DNA of 64,000 nt from Pomacea canaliculata (Eukaryota > Mollusca > Gastropoda > Architaenioglossa > Ampullariidae). Positions 21,907 to 33,700 of this stretch are shown in pieces (within the stretch, counting starts at the first letter, position 1; every line of letters starts with the position of its first letter). Position numbers and translations under genes: made by a program. The notes beneath the pieces were generated by a model that saw only the letters and a program-made list of their open reading frames with translations, was not told the DNA's origin and did not search any database. The stretch is taken from the NCBI RefSeq assembly GCF_003073045.1, contig NC_037594.1, positions 26,108,927-26,172,926 on the forward strand, read 5' to 3'.

Positions 21907-24900
21907 ATGAATCAACCTTCAGGTGAGTTTTTTTCAGTCTGTCTTATCTTTGTTTGAATTGTCCTATTCCAGTCATTTGTGCATTACACATATCATTTCT
22001 TTATTGAGTTGGTTCTTATGCATTTGTTCTAGCGATGCTATAGGACTTCTGCGTCTTATAGTTTTTTTCCAAGTCGCTAGAATATAACTGCATGAGACTT
22101 ACACACACACAAATGAAGTGCAGCGAAGCAGAACTTTTATTTCAGAATTGAATTTGATTGCAATTAATTTTTGTTTTAAATAAAAGAATCCCAGAAATGA
22201 TGGGCGGGGAGGTGATGATACCCCATTCTTTGGTCTTTTGAAGCAAAATACCCCGAGCAGGTATTCTGAACAATCGAAGAAAGTAAAAGAAATTCGAATA
22301 AGAGAAAATACATCGTGTATAGTTGTAGTAGTACTAGGGTGTGATATCATATGATATAAAATATTATATTAACTTACCATTGACTTGCAAAAATATTAAT
22401 TTATTTTAAAGACAATATATGTTTGTGACATCACAGTCACAGTATGTGTTCGATAACTTTTTTTTCATTTTTGGTAAAGTTCAGTCGCCACCACTTCTCA
22501 CGATTTAGAGGAGATAAACAATTAGCTTAACACACTACAAAGCTGCTCTTCATGTAGATAGTTAAATGGGGAAATCGGCATAGAAGTTAATGAAAAAAAA
22601 ACAAACAAAAAAACTCATCTGCAGACAGTCCAGAGGTATGTGTCCTTGGTTTCATCTACATCTTCAGCAACTGATGTTTAGGTATATTAAAGTAAATAAG
22701 GTAGAGTGTTTTGGAGACATAGAGGCAGTGGATGTAAATGGTTAGCGTTATAGGCTATGCCATGCCTGTCTGCATCTTCTTATCTTTCTATTGCAGAGGA
22801 TCCTCCTGCCAATAGACCACAGAACTCAGAAGAATATGACGATGAAAGAGGATGGTTTCCAGATGACTTTCCTCGTCCAGTTGAAGTTCTCTCCAGTCTC
22901 CTGCTTGATTCCCACATTCCTCCAGAGCCAGAACCAGTATCAACCACTTACAATAGTCATGGTACAAGCTCACAGGATTTTGACCATATGTACGCATTGC
23001 CATCATCATATACCAATAAAAGAAAATGCAGTGAGCCAGAGATAAACTCATCAGACCAGCAACTGCCAGGCTTGAGTGAGCTGAATTCAGAATTTGAATC
23101 AAAAAAACCAAAACCAGCCAAAAGTTATATCTGTCCATGCTGTCATAAACAGTTGTCTTGCAGACAGTCCTTATACCAGCACAAGCAGACTCGCCATCCA
23201 GGATACAAAGCAGAAACTTCTCACTTATTCCATTGCGATAGGTGTCCAAACTTTAAATACACAAAAGTTCGAGAGCTGATTATGCACTGTCGGTCATTTC
23301 ATCATGAAGAGAAAAGAGTGTTATACAGAACTTTCAAAACAGAGAAGGATTTTGATGAATGGAAAAAAGAAACTGAAAGATCATACTCAGTAAAGTATGT
23401 CCAAGGGACAGGACATAAGAAACAAATAAAATGTACAGTTACATACTACTACTGCAGTCGCTCAGGTGTTTATAGAGCTGTTACTAATCGAAAACGAGCC
23501 ACAAAGGCCCAGGGTTCAAGCAAAATTGGTGGAAGGTGCACTTCATATCTGGTAGTTCGCAGAAGACTACGTAATGGAAAAGTTGATGTTGAGTACTGCC
23601 TTGACCATGTACCTCACAGAGTACAGCTTGGGTATTTAAAGATACCAGATGACTTGAGAAATATGATAGCTGCTAAGCTTACTCAGGGAGACAAGATAGA
23701 TAACATTCTAGATGATATTAGCACCAGCATCTCAAATGAGGACCAAGACACTTTGGTGACAGGAAGAGACATTAATAACATCAGTAGTCAGTATAACATT
23801 TTATATACACAGCAACATGCAAACGACAGCCAGAGTGTGGAGTTATGGGTGCACAAATTGAAGGAAAGCTCTAATAATCCTGTGATATTTTATAAAGCAC
23901 AGGGTGCTTCCCATGGCATCCTACATGACAGTGATTTCCTCCTTTGTCTGCAGACTCCTTTCCAAAAAGAGACAATGAAAAAATTTAGTACAAAAATCAT
24001 TTTCATGGATTGCACCTACAGCAGTGCAGAAGACGAACTCCTTCTCACTACAGTTTTTGTTCTTGATAGTGCTGAGGAGGCTGTACCAGTAGCGTGGGCT
24101 ATATCAAATCGTAAGGATACAGAAATAATTCAAGTCTTTTTGACTGCATTAAAAGCATCCTGTGACCAAGATTTTCCAACTGATGTTTTTTTGAGTGACT
24201 TAGAAAGTAACTTGTACAGTGCCTGGTGTGAAGTGTTCTCAAAACCACAGAAAAGACTTTGTTGCTCTTGGCTTATTGACAAGAGATGGCGAAGGAAACT
24301 ATATGAGGTTATTCCTTCTAAGGAAATTATGTTAGAAATATATGCCTTTTTAAAGATCATGCAGAAGGAAACAAAAAAGTCAATATTTCAGAAAATGGTC
24401 CAGGACTTTTTGAAATACCTGACAGAAAAAGCTCCAGAGTATTTAGAATACTTCTCCTCAAATTATGGGCTTGATGACAGAATTTCTCTGTGGGCTGGGT
24501 GTTTTCAGACTAATTCTTGTGCAAATGCTAACACGTTTAGGGATGCGTTTTGGCATGTCTTAAGGGACATCAACTTCAACAAAAAGCAGAACAGACGGGT
24601 TGATCATTTACTTATTGTGCTTCTAAAACTGGCTCGAGACAAAGAGGTGGAAAAGCTGGTAAATTTAGAAAGGGGAAGTGTGAATAATTTCTTAACAGAA
24701 ATCAGAAACCAGCACAAAGATGCTAAAAATTTGACTGGAATAGTGGATAGTACTGTTATTGGTGGAGAATGGTGTATACCTTGTCAGATCATAAGTGGGC
24801 ATCAGTACAGTGTGAAAAAAGTCAGTGATTGTCAGTGTAAATTACTGTGCAGTTCATGTAATGTCTGTATTCATATGTATACATGCACATGTCCAGATTA

Positions 24901-25321
24901 TCTTATGCGCACTGTCCCATGTAAGCATATTCATGCAGTGCACATGCTTGTAGGTTTGTCTGATCTTTATTCAGATGCAGATCCAGACCAGAATGAGACA
25001 GATGACCCAAATTTCTTTTCATCTCTTAACTGTCAGGGCACCTCTAGAGCCACAGAGAACAGTGATATTGAAAAAATGCGTACAGCTGCCTTGGCAAAAA
25101 TAGAGGAGTTGGTTGGTCTTCTAAACACTGCATCGGACCTTGAAATCATCCACTTTGTTTCTGAGCGTTTAAATGATGCCCTAAAGGTTGCCAAGGGTAT
25201 GCAATGCACAGAAGTAGAACATACTTCTCCAGCAGGCAAAGCCTTTGACACACAAGACATACATGTTCCTACAAAGGGAAGGCCAGCAATAAAGCTGAAC
25301 AAGCCGTCTAGTCATGATTGA
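21907..25321 (+). CDS. C2H2/SWIM zinc-finger protein with MULE transposase-like core
   Basis: Proposed two-exon gene: ATG at 21907, tiny exon 21907-21922 (donor GTGAGT), then 22797-25321, joining in phase as MNQPSEDPP; 846 aa. An alternative start at 22757 would read through the acceptor TTTCTATTGCAG. Domains in spliced numbering: a C2H2 finger (CPCC ... HKQTRH, from Cys118), a second finger-like Cys/His cluster (CDRC ... HCRSFH, from Cys152), a MULE/FAR1-like RNase-H region with Asp410 (FMDCTYSS) and Asp473 (FLSDLES), and a SWIM finger of form CxCx9CxH (CTCPDYL ... CKH, 702-716). The third catalytic acid is not evident, since the expected T-N-x-x-E block reads TNSCANANTF. The protein therefore looks like a domesticated ZSWIM-type nuclear factor rather than an active transposase. 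AATAAA lies at 25585-25590. Confidence 0.8.
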
Positions 25322-27712
25322 AGAGCATCACGGTATTTCAAGCCGCACAGTAGTCAAAGTTTAACATCGGACAAGACGGACACAGTTGCTCGTGAGGTAG
25401 CACGAAAGAGAGCGTGCAGTGTTAGTTTAAGTTTTACTGGTGTATCTTGTTATTTAATGTTGACAGGACTGTCGTTTATTTTGTGGAGTGAAAAGAGCAC
25501 GTAGACGTCAGCGCGTGCGTGAGAGTGCTGGTGCGCGTGACGTGACACGTACTATTATCCAATCAATCAGAACTTTTATTTGTAAATAAAACCAACAACT
25601 TGTCTGCATATATGGTGCTATAAGACTACATGTTATAATAAAGGAATGTATTCGTTTGTGGTGGATTCTAATATTTAAAATGCATTTATTGGGGTTGCTG
25701 TGTTTGCTCAGATTGATCTTGATGCTCTTCAGGCGAAGTTTTGAGTGAAGAGGGCGATAAAATATCTCTGGTTTCATTCACGGTGCAGTTATCTCACTTG
25801 CTTTGCCATTTCCCCTTCAATATTTTTTGTAGGTTTACTTCTCCCTCTTTTCCTTTCACTCTCTGTAGGTCTGTTGCTGACATTGCTTCCCTCCTTTCTC
25901 TCTTTCTGTAACTTCTACATACCTAGTGTATACATAATCCCTCGATTGGTACCTATACTGTGATGGTAGTAAAAATTATCAATGTTTTCTTTATCCTAAT
26001 GAACAATGAAGTTTGATGCTCATCAAAATCATCTACATTAATTATCTCAAGCCCTCGATCATATTTCCCAGTCATGTGACAGATGCACTTCAACCTGGCT
26101 TCTGATTGGCTGAGTCGGTCACATTGGTGTCACTATGACCTGTGGAAATCCGACATTTAACTGCAACACGCACTGTAACAGATTTTCAAGCTTTTTAATT
26201 AGAAACCGTATACTATATGATGGGGCATTGCAGGCAGAGGACATTTATAGCTGTATGCTGTTGATAAAATACACTTTCTTTTGCGACCCAGATGTAGCAA
26301 AACATGTAGGACGATTTTACGTATGAGCGGGGTTACCACGTGATCCAAACAACCATAGGGGAAGAAGTGAGGGTGCTGCATGTAGACGCAAGTAGGTTGG
26401 GATGCTGACCTCTAATGCAACATGCTTGTCAAGCTGTTACCTCACGTGGGTAACACGTGGGTGCAGACAAACTCATTCAGCTCTGATCAGACTGGTACTT
26501 AATTTCAGAACTGGTTCTCATAATACAAAAAAAGGTAATTGTATTATTAGCCTGCTTTGTTATCTTTGTGAATGCGAGATTGCGACAGCATCAACACGCA
26601 TAATGCACAGTGCCAATAGAAGATAACAAGATTCCCTGCAGGATAAAATGTAACCATGGACGTGTAAGTTCGTGATGTACCAATCTCAAGGTGTTGGATG
26701 CAGTTGCAGTTGCAGATAATGCATCTGTCTGATGGCCCGGCCTTTGGTCATTTAATTTATTCTTGTCCTGATCACGGACAGCACGTGCAGAAATATTCAG
26801 AAAATAGACACACTTGCATGTACACACACACACACAATCATAGCTCACATACAGACGCACAGATTGACATTAAAACTAAAGAAGTGATCTTGGACGCCAT
26901 TATTTTGTATACGGCAAGGCGTGCATGCTTAGGAAGAATACAAGTGCAAAACTGCACATAACTACAGAGATTAGTGTAATAGCACTTCTTGTCTCAATTA
27001 TTTTTGTCCCACCATAAATTCAAATTCACGAGGAAATGCTAAGGTATCAAAATAACTAGTGCAGATACTAGTAAACATGTCATAAAGTTTAATATATGAT
27101 TTCATATTGTGAATTTGCTATGAAAGTGTAAACATGAAGGTATAAGCAATAGATATAAGTAAGCATAAAAAGAAGGCCTTTCACCTTCTTGAGGGTATTG
27201 ATGTATCCAAAAGTCAGTTTCTTAGCTCTTTGCCAGGCCAGAGTCACTTTACAGAGTTTACTGCTGTTTTAAAGAAGTGTAGTTAATCACTTCACGTTTT
27301 AAAAAGGCAGCCTTCTACTATATCTGTCTGCATTATGAAAAGGTATTTGGAAATTTTATTTTAAGGGGTAAGAGGTTAGTCATCAGAGATTATCTTGACC
27401 TATTTAAATTGATGTTCTGCCACAGAGTTCTTATGCATGGATGATGGGAAGGGGGATGGAGATAAGGGGGTGTACATTTATTGAGCAGTTGTGAGCTGTA
27501 TACAGTTTTTGTCTTATCTTAAGGCATGTCATATCACAAGGCATATCTTACACTACAAAGTGTTCTTTCTTGGAAGGAGAGAGAATCAGAAGGTTGTCAG
27601 TTTCTTTTTTTTATGTTTAAACTGTCATTTCTGTTGTATCACATGCTCTCCATTTAAGCATTTACACTATTTAATTTTTTTTTCACTTGTGCTATCTGTC
27701 TCTTTAGATTAA
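25322..27712. other. SWIM-gene 3' UTR and upstream region of CNT copy B
   Basis: No coding motif. AATAAA at 25585-25590 may end the SWIM transcript. Four CACGTG E-boxes lie at 26337, 26443, 26454 and 26782. A good acceptor (TCTCTTTAG at 27699-27707) lies 5 bp before the copy B start codon, so copy B should have at least one upstream non-coding exon that I could not place. Confidence 0.45.
26337..26787. promoter_or_regulatory. Cluster of CACGTG E-boxes upstream of CNT copy B
   Basis: Palindromic CACGTG at 26337-26342, 26443-26448, 26454-26459 and 26782-26787. The middle two form a tandem CACGTGGGT repeat 11 bp apart, roughly one helical turn. Such sites bind bHLH factors (Myc/Max, USF, TFE-type). 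Position 0.9-1.4 kb before the first coding exon fits a promoter, but this is inference. Confidence 0.3.
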
Positions 27713-30700
27713 ATGATGTCGCTGACACGAAGAACGCCAGCCCTAGGGTCTGTCGCTCCTGAAGATCCTGTAGCCAATATAGAACTTGATAAGGTGAAGC
27801 CAGAGAGTGAGAACTTGTTGGAATCAAAAAATGGAGACACCCCTGATGGTGAAATCAATCATGTTAGAATTATATTAGGAGGTGAGTGACATTTATTAGA
27901 GTCTTTGTATTTTGAGAAGTTTTAATGTAATTAGTGGTAGATTTAATATGAGACATTTTTGTTAAAACACTTGGACATACCTGTTTTTTCATTAACCTAC
28001 ACCCTTTGCTCCTTACTTTTGTGTGTGTGTGTGTTTTTTGCTTAGCTGTGAGACCTAAATAGAGATATACTTGTGAAAGTTTTGCCTGGGATAAGATTGT
28101 TTTTTACATTCGATGGAAGCTGCCAGTCCAGCACAATCCATGAAAAAAATTCAGAAATAATTAAAATCTACATAAATACAAAGCTTGTAAGAGCAGAAGA
28201 GAGGGATCAAAAAGAAACAAGTCTGTATTATGAAAGGAAACAGAACTGGTGCTAAGGGGTAGCAAGGCCTTGAGCAAATAAAATTGTGGGGCCTTTGGAA
28301 GCCAGCACAACATACGTAGCAGGGCAATACAAAATTACGGACTCTCATCCCGACGGTGCACTTAGTGCAGGGCCCCCATCAAGTGTGGGGCCTTGGTCAG
28401 TTACCATTGCTCCCCAACCCCCATAGCACTGGCTCTGAAAGGAAAGGTGTTTAGAGAGAAAATATAAGATGTATTACATTTTACCCAAAAATTTCAGGAT
28501 ATGCCAGACTCATTGAAAGCAGTTTGTTTTTGTTAGGGGAATCAGAATCAGATGATGAAGATGCAGGAAGGACAAGTTCCAACTCCTGTATCGATTCCAT
28601 TCACTCTGCTGTTACTGACTTTGTCTCAAAAAATTCATCGATCTTAAAGATGGTGAGGTTTGCTTTTCATAGTAGTATGTTTGCATGGAGATGAACACTC
28701 TCTCCCATATTCACACATGCATATACCACATACATATATATGCACACTCTGTCTCACACAAAATACATGTTTAGTGAGAAGAATACACATGTATTTTGCT
28801 ACAGAACATGTACAAGTAAAAAAAAAGGCAAAAAATGATAACCATGGAAAAATGAAATATAATTTCCAGTGTTCATTTTTTGTTCACTATATGTGGATAG
28901 AAGAACTGGTTATAACATATAACATTAAAATTAAAATGTATCAACATTAATCATAATTATAAATTCATACTTAACCTTTGTACATCTAGACACACTCAAT
29001 CTCTCACATACATCATCATGGATGCACACACACATGTGAAGAAATGAACTTTTCTTTTTTTCCCTGCCACTTGACAGTCTACAACCTGATGTAAGGAGCG
29101 GGTAACTCCTTGCCATTAAATGGAAAGAAACTTTTTCCTGAATGTTGATTGCCTTTCTACACACATTAACCAGCTTACTGAGCACCTAGTTGTTTCTGAC
29201 ATGGACCGTCATACCAACCTAGGAAGCTGAACTTTATCACCAATTCAATGAAGACTATAAAAATTGTAATCTTTTGTAAATATTACTGAAGGAAAATTGC
29301 TTGGTGACATTCATGGCTTTAACTGGAATTAAAAACTGTCAGAATATCATGGATATGTTAATATCTAGCAAAAGAATTAAATATGCCTAGTATTACCTAA
29401 AAGCTTAGATTTATCCAGCATTGTAATTTAATATGGAGTGCAAAATCTGTAAGTGGTAGTAATAACTGATAATGTTCACTGACCATCAGTGGATTTTGAG
29501 AATACCCATCCTAGAATGAACTTGACATGAATAGGAAACTTGAAAGTGCAGCTATATGAGATTACTTTGCAGATAAGTGCAAAAAGAGACCACAGTCTCC
29601 CATGTGATGTGTAAGAGGCACTAACCACAAACTTTAAGCTATTTTGCAGAAAGCACTTTTGACTAAGACAGGAATATCTGTGTAGAGAGCAAAGGAAATC
29701 AGACTCTTTGATAGAAACACTCATTTTCAAGACACTTCTAACTGAGCTCAAAAGAGAGATAAACAACATATCCGAGACATCCTTATTCAAAGACTTGTTC
29801 CTTATGCTGAGTGGAAGAGATAATGCAGACATGTAAATATTACAACAGACACAAGTTGATGAGTTTGGTTTGACATAATTTCTATACTACTGATTTTTTT
29901 AAAGTACAATATTGAAATAGTTCAAGTAATACAGAATATCCTGTTTGCTATATCTTTTAATTAAATGTTATGACGTTTATTTTCAGGTGTTTCTAGGTAT
30001 GGTGGTGGGAATATATGCAGCATACTTCATCACTGCTATTGTGTTTCACCAAATTTATCATTGTCTTCAGAGGCCTAATTTGACACCGCTAGTTGCATTA
30101 ACATGTGCAGCTCTTTTTTTGGTGTCAGTGTCATTCATGTGGACCCACTTCGGCAACAAATTTTTATCAAAAGTGGTGAAACCCATTCACCAAGCTGTCA
30201 ACAATCACTGGGAAATTCTGCGGTGGTAAGTTGTAATCATATGTAACTTGTTTAAGATGTACCTTTGTTGTTAGAATGATTACGAAGAAAAAGAATTCAT
30301 TTATTTCCTAAGTAACATTGCACAAGGAACATGTCTTGATGATGGCTGCTATATACCTGCTTGGCAGATGTCAACCACACACGCCCACCCACTACTCGCA
30401 CTATTATATTTACTCCCCAAAAATGACTCCTTCCATATATGCAAATACATGCACAGACTTCAAAGACACATTCAACATAGATAATCCTAAATAACATTCT
30501 CAATATCTCAAATATGAGCCCAGCATCCTTTATGTTTCATTTGACTGGCTCTTTTAGTTTGCTACTAAATAGCCACTACGCTATGGACTTTTATGCTTTT
30601 TAAATTAAAATTAAAAAAAATCATCTAAGCAAATTCAGTTGAAAAATGTTGCATATAGGTGGATCTTTAAACAAGAAGTTAGCAGCTTTTAGCTGAACCT

Positions 30701-33700
30701 GTGGTGGATGACCAGGTGAGACAACTGATGGGAGAATGAGTGAAAGAGGTTGTACTAATGTAATGTCAGCAAGGGAGAGGAAGTGTCGGTCATTGTTAGG
30801 ATTTAAACTCAAGTGATCGGTGGTGTACTGTTAGCTGGATTAGTGCATGATACCAATCAAGATCGCTGTGAACAATGTTCAACCATATCATTTCATCAGC
30901 TCACACTGGGATCAAGTTGACGTCATTGGAGGACGAGACTTGTTGCAACAAATGAAAGTTCTGTGTAATTTATCATATTAAACACAACATCATGTAAAAC
31001 ATTCAACTTTTTCTACATAAACAGACATGAAAATAGACAAGATTCAAGCTGATCCTACTCTTTACGAGATTCTAAGCAGTTTTATTTTTTGCCTTTACAA
31101 TCCCTTTAAGGGTTGCAGTCCTGCTGCCTGTAGCAGGTATTGTTGTCATCATCATTAGCACCGTGTACAAGAACCCAGAGAACCTCCTGTCCTTAGCTGG
31201 TCTAGCCATTTTCATTTCTTTGCTTCTCATATCTTCTGCCTTTCCAAGCAAGGTGAGATTGTTCAAAGTGTTTAAATATTTCTTAACTTTCGCAACCTGT
31301 TTAATCAGCTTTTGACTTTTTCCCTTTGCATTTTTTCCAGCTATGTAATACTATTTACAGGAGCGAAAAAATTTTGCTTGTCGTTTTTATATCTTGTTTT
31401 AAAACAGTGAAAGAGAATAAGTAAGACTTTATTGCAGAGGGTAATAGAATAAACAAATATGCTTTTTTACATCTAGCCCTCGAACCCCATGCAAAAAAGA
31501 AACCAAAATCTCAATGTGACTAGAAAAAAAGGCACAATAAAACAAGAAGAAGGAGTATATGTACAAGAATTACTGAAAATTTTTGTGTGAGAAACCCCTG
31601 AGGGAGAAGAGAGAGTGCAAAAACAGTTAATATGGTCATGCTTCTATTACATGCTTTTAGGTGAACTGGCGGCCAGTGATCGGTGGCTTCATTCTGCAGT
31701 TCTACTTTGCTACTCTGATTCTCAAGTGGGATGTGGGCTACAAGGTGTTCAAAACCATTGGTGAAGGAGCACAGAAGTTTCTGTCATACACAGATAGCGG
31801 ATCAGTTTTTGTCTTTGGGGAAAAATATCGTGATCACTTCTTTGTAATGCAGGTTTGACTGTTTTCACTTATGTTGCAAGAAATATTTTTGTAAAAAAAG
31901 TAGTCCTGTAATCTTTGTGTAACATGTAATCTGTAAGCTTTTTGAGAGTAAGTTATTTGAGACTACACTTGTCTCAGTGTTATTACACTGTGCCACATAT
32001 AATTTTTAAACCAGTCAGTGCGCATGCCTTGGTTGCCAGCAGTTTAACCACAGAGATTTTTGTTTGTCCTCTAGACATTTTTAAGGCAGAAAAGGCTTGC
32101 TCCTGCTTCAGATCAATAGTTTATTTCATTTTTAATTATATCTAATTCACAGTATATGATGTTGTATTGTTCAGGGGAAGTGTAAACCAACACATTACTT
32201 CAGATATAGGCATCCCATACTTCTTATATGAACATACAACTAAACACATTGCCATTTACATATTGGTTTCATGCTAATTATTGCATTTTAGGTGACAGAT
32301 TGACTGTTGTTTTCATGCTATCATGATGTATCTATTTTATCATCAGTCTTTAGTCCAGTGAAGAATTTTAGCCTCATTTTGACTGAGAACTGTATGAAAT
32401 AACACAGCTTGCCTGTTCTCCCCTACTCCCTTCACAGCTAGTAAAATATTTTAAGGAACAAAATTCAGAGACTAAAGGAACTCTGGCTCCATAGACAATA
32501 GATTCTGCATGTGAATGCAAGAGTTTCTTAAATGATCGATTAGAGTAAAAAGTTTCAAAATTTCTGTAAGCAAAGCTACAGAATATTGGTAAATATTATA
32601 CACTCTTCTTGGACTTCCAAAGCATCGATCATGATTGTGTTCGAACAATTAAATGGAAGCAACACACACCACAATCTCTTCTATTTTTAGTCACTGAAGG
32701 TTCTTGCAAAGGTTTCATTTGTCTTTTGGCAGGTGTTGCCTGTTATGGTGTTCTTCAGCTGTGTCACTACAATATTGTATCACTTGGGCATCATGCAAGC
32801 CATCATCAGCAAAATGGCATTTGTCATGCATTTCACACTGGGCACAACAGCAGCGGAGTCTCTTTGCGCAGCTGCCAACATTTTTGTTGGTCTGGTAAAA
32901 ATACCTTTTCACCCAGAAATAATATTTAAATTTCAGTTCACTGTACAGTAAGTTTAATGAACTTGGTGCAGCAACTAACCTAATAAGTTATAGACATTTG
33001 TAAGTTTGACTACTTTTAGTGTCACAAATTATAGTTGCATGGTTAGTGGTCTTGATCTCAAAGCAGGTCATGAGTTCAAATCACTCTTAGACCAATGGCT
33101 GGAAAACTTCTGTGGTCCAAAGATCAATTAGCAGGGATAAAGGAAGTAGACATTTGGGCTTTGGTTTCTTAATGTTGTACTCTATTCATCTCACATATCA
33201 CCAGGATATTAAGAGTTAATACCTTTTTCTTTTAAAAAACTTAGCAGGCCATATTAGTAAGATTCTAACTTAGGATATTTGTGGGATGTAGGTGAATTAA
33301 CATGGAGGAGGGAATCGTGAAGTCCCAGTTTGTAGAGGCTAAACACAGAAATTTTGATATTTCACAGAAATGAGTTGCAGTTCATGTTAAATGTTACCAC
33401 AAACAGCTTATATTTTTTACGTCTTCCATATAACGATTTGGAAACATTAATGTTACTTAATGTTAATGTTTGATTCCAGACAGAAGCACCTATCATGATC
33501 AGACCCTTCTTGCCACTAATGACCAAGTCTGAACTCCATACTGTCATGGTTGGAGGGTTTGCCACCATTGCAGGGGGTGTTCTGGCAGCATATATCCAGT
33601 TTGGAGTGAGTTTTCTAAACTTCTGCGGTTGAGACTTGTAAGCCTTTCTGAAAATTGGACCATTATCACTTGACTTTACCAGCCAATAATTAAGCTATTC

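Noticed and set aside
22788-23249. 153-aa minus-strand frame inside the SWIM gene
   Set aside because: Antisense shadow of a strongly supported coding exon; no family signature.
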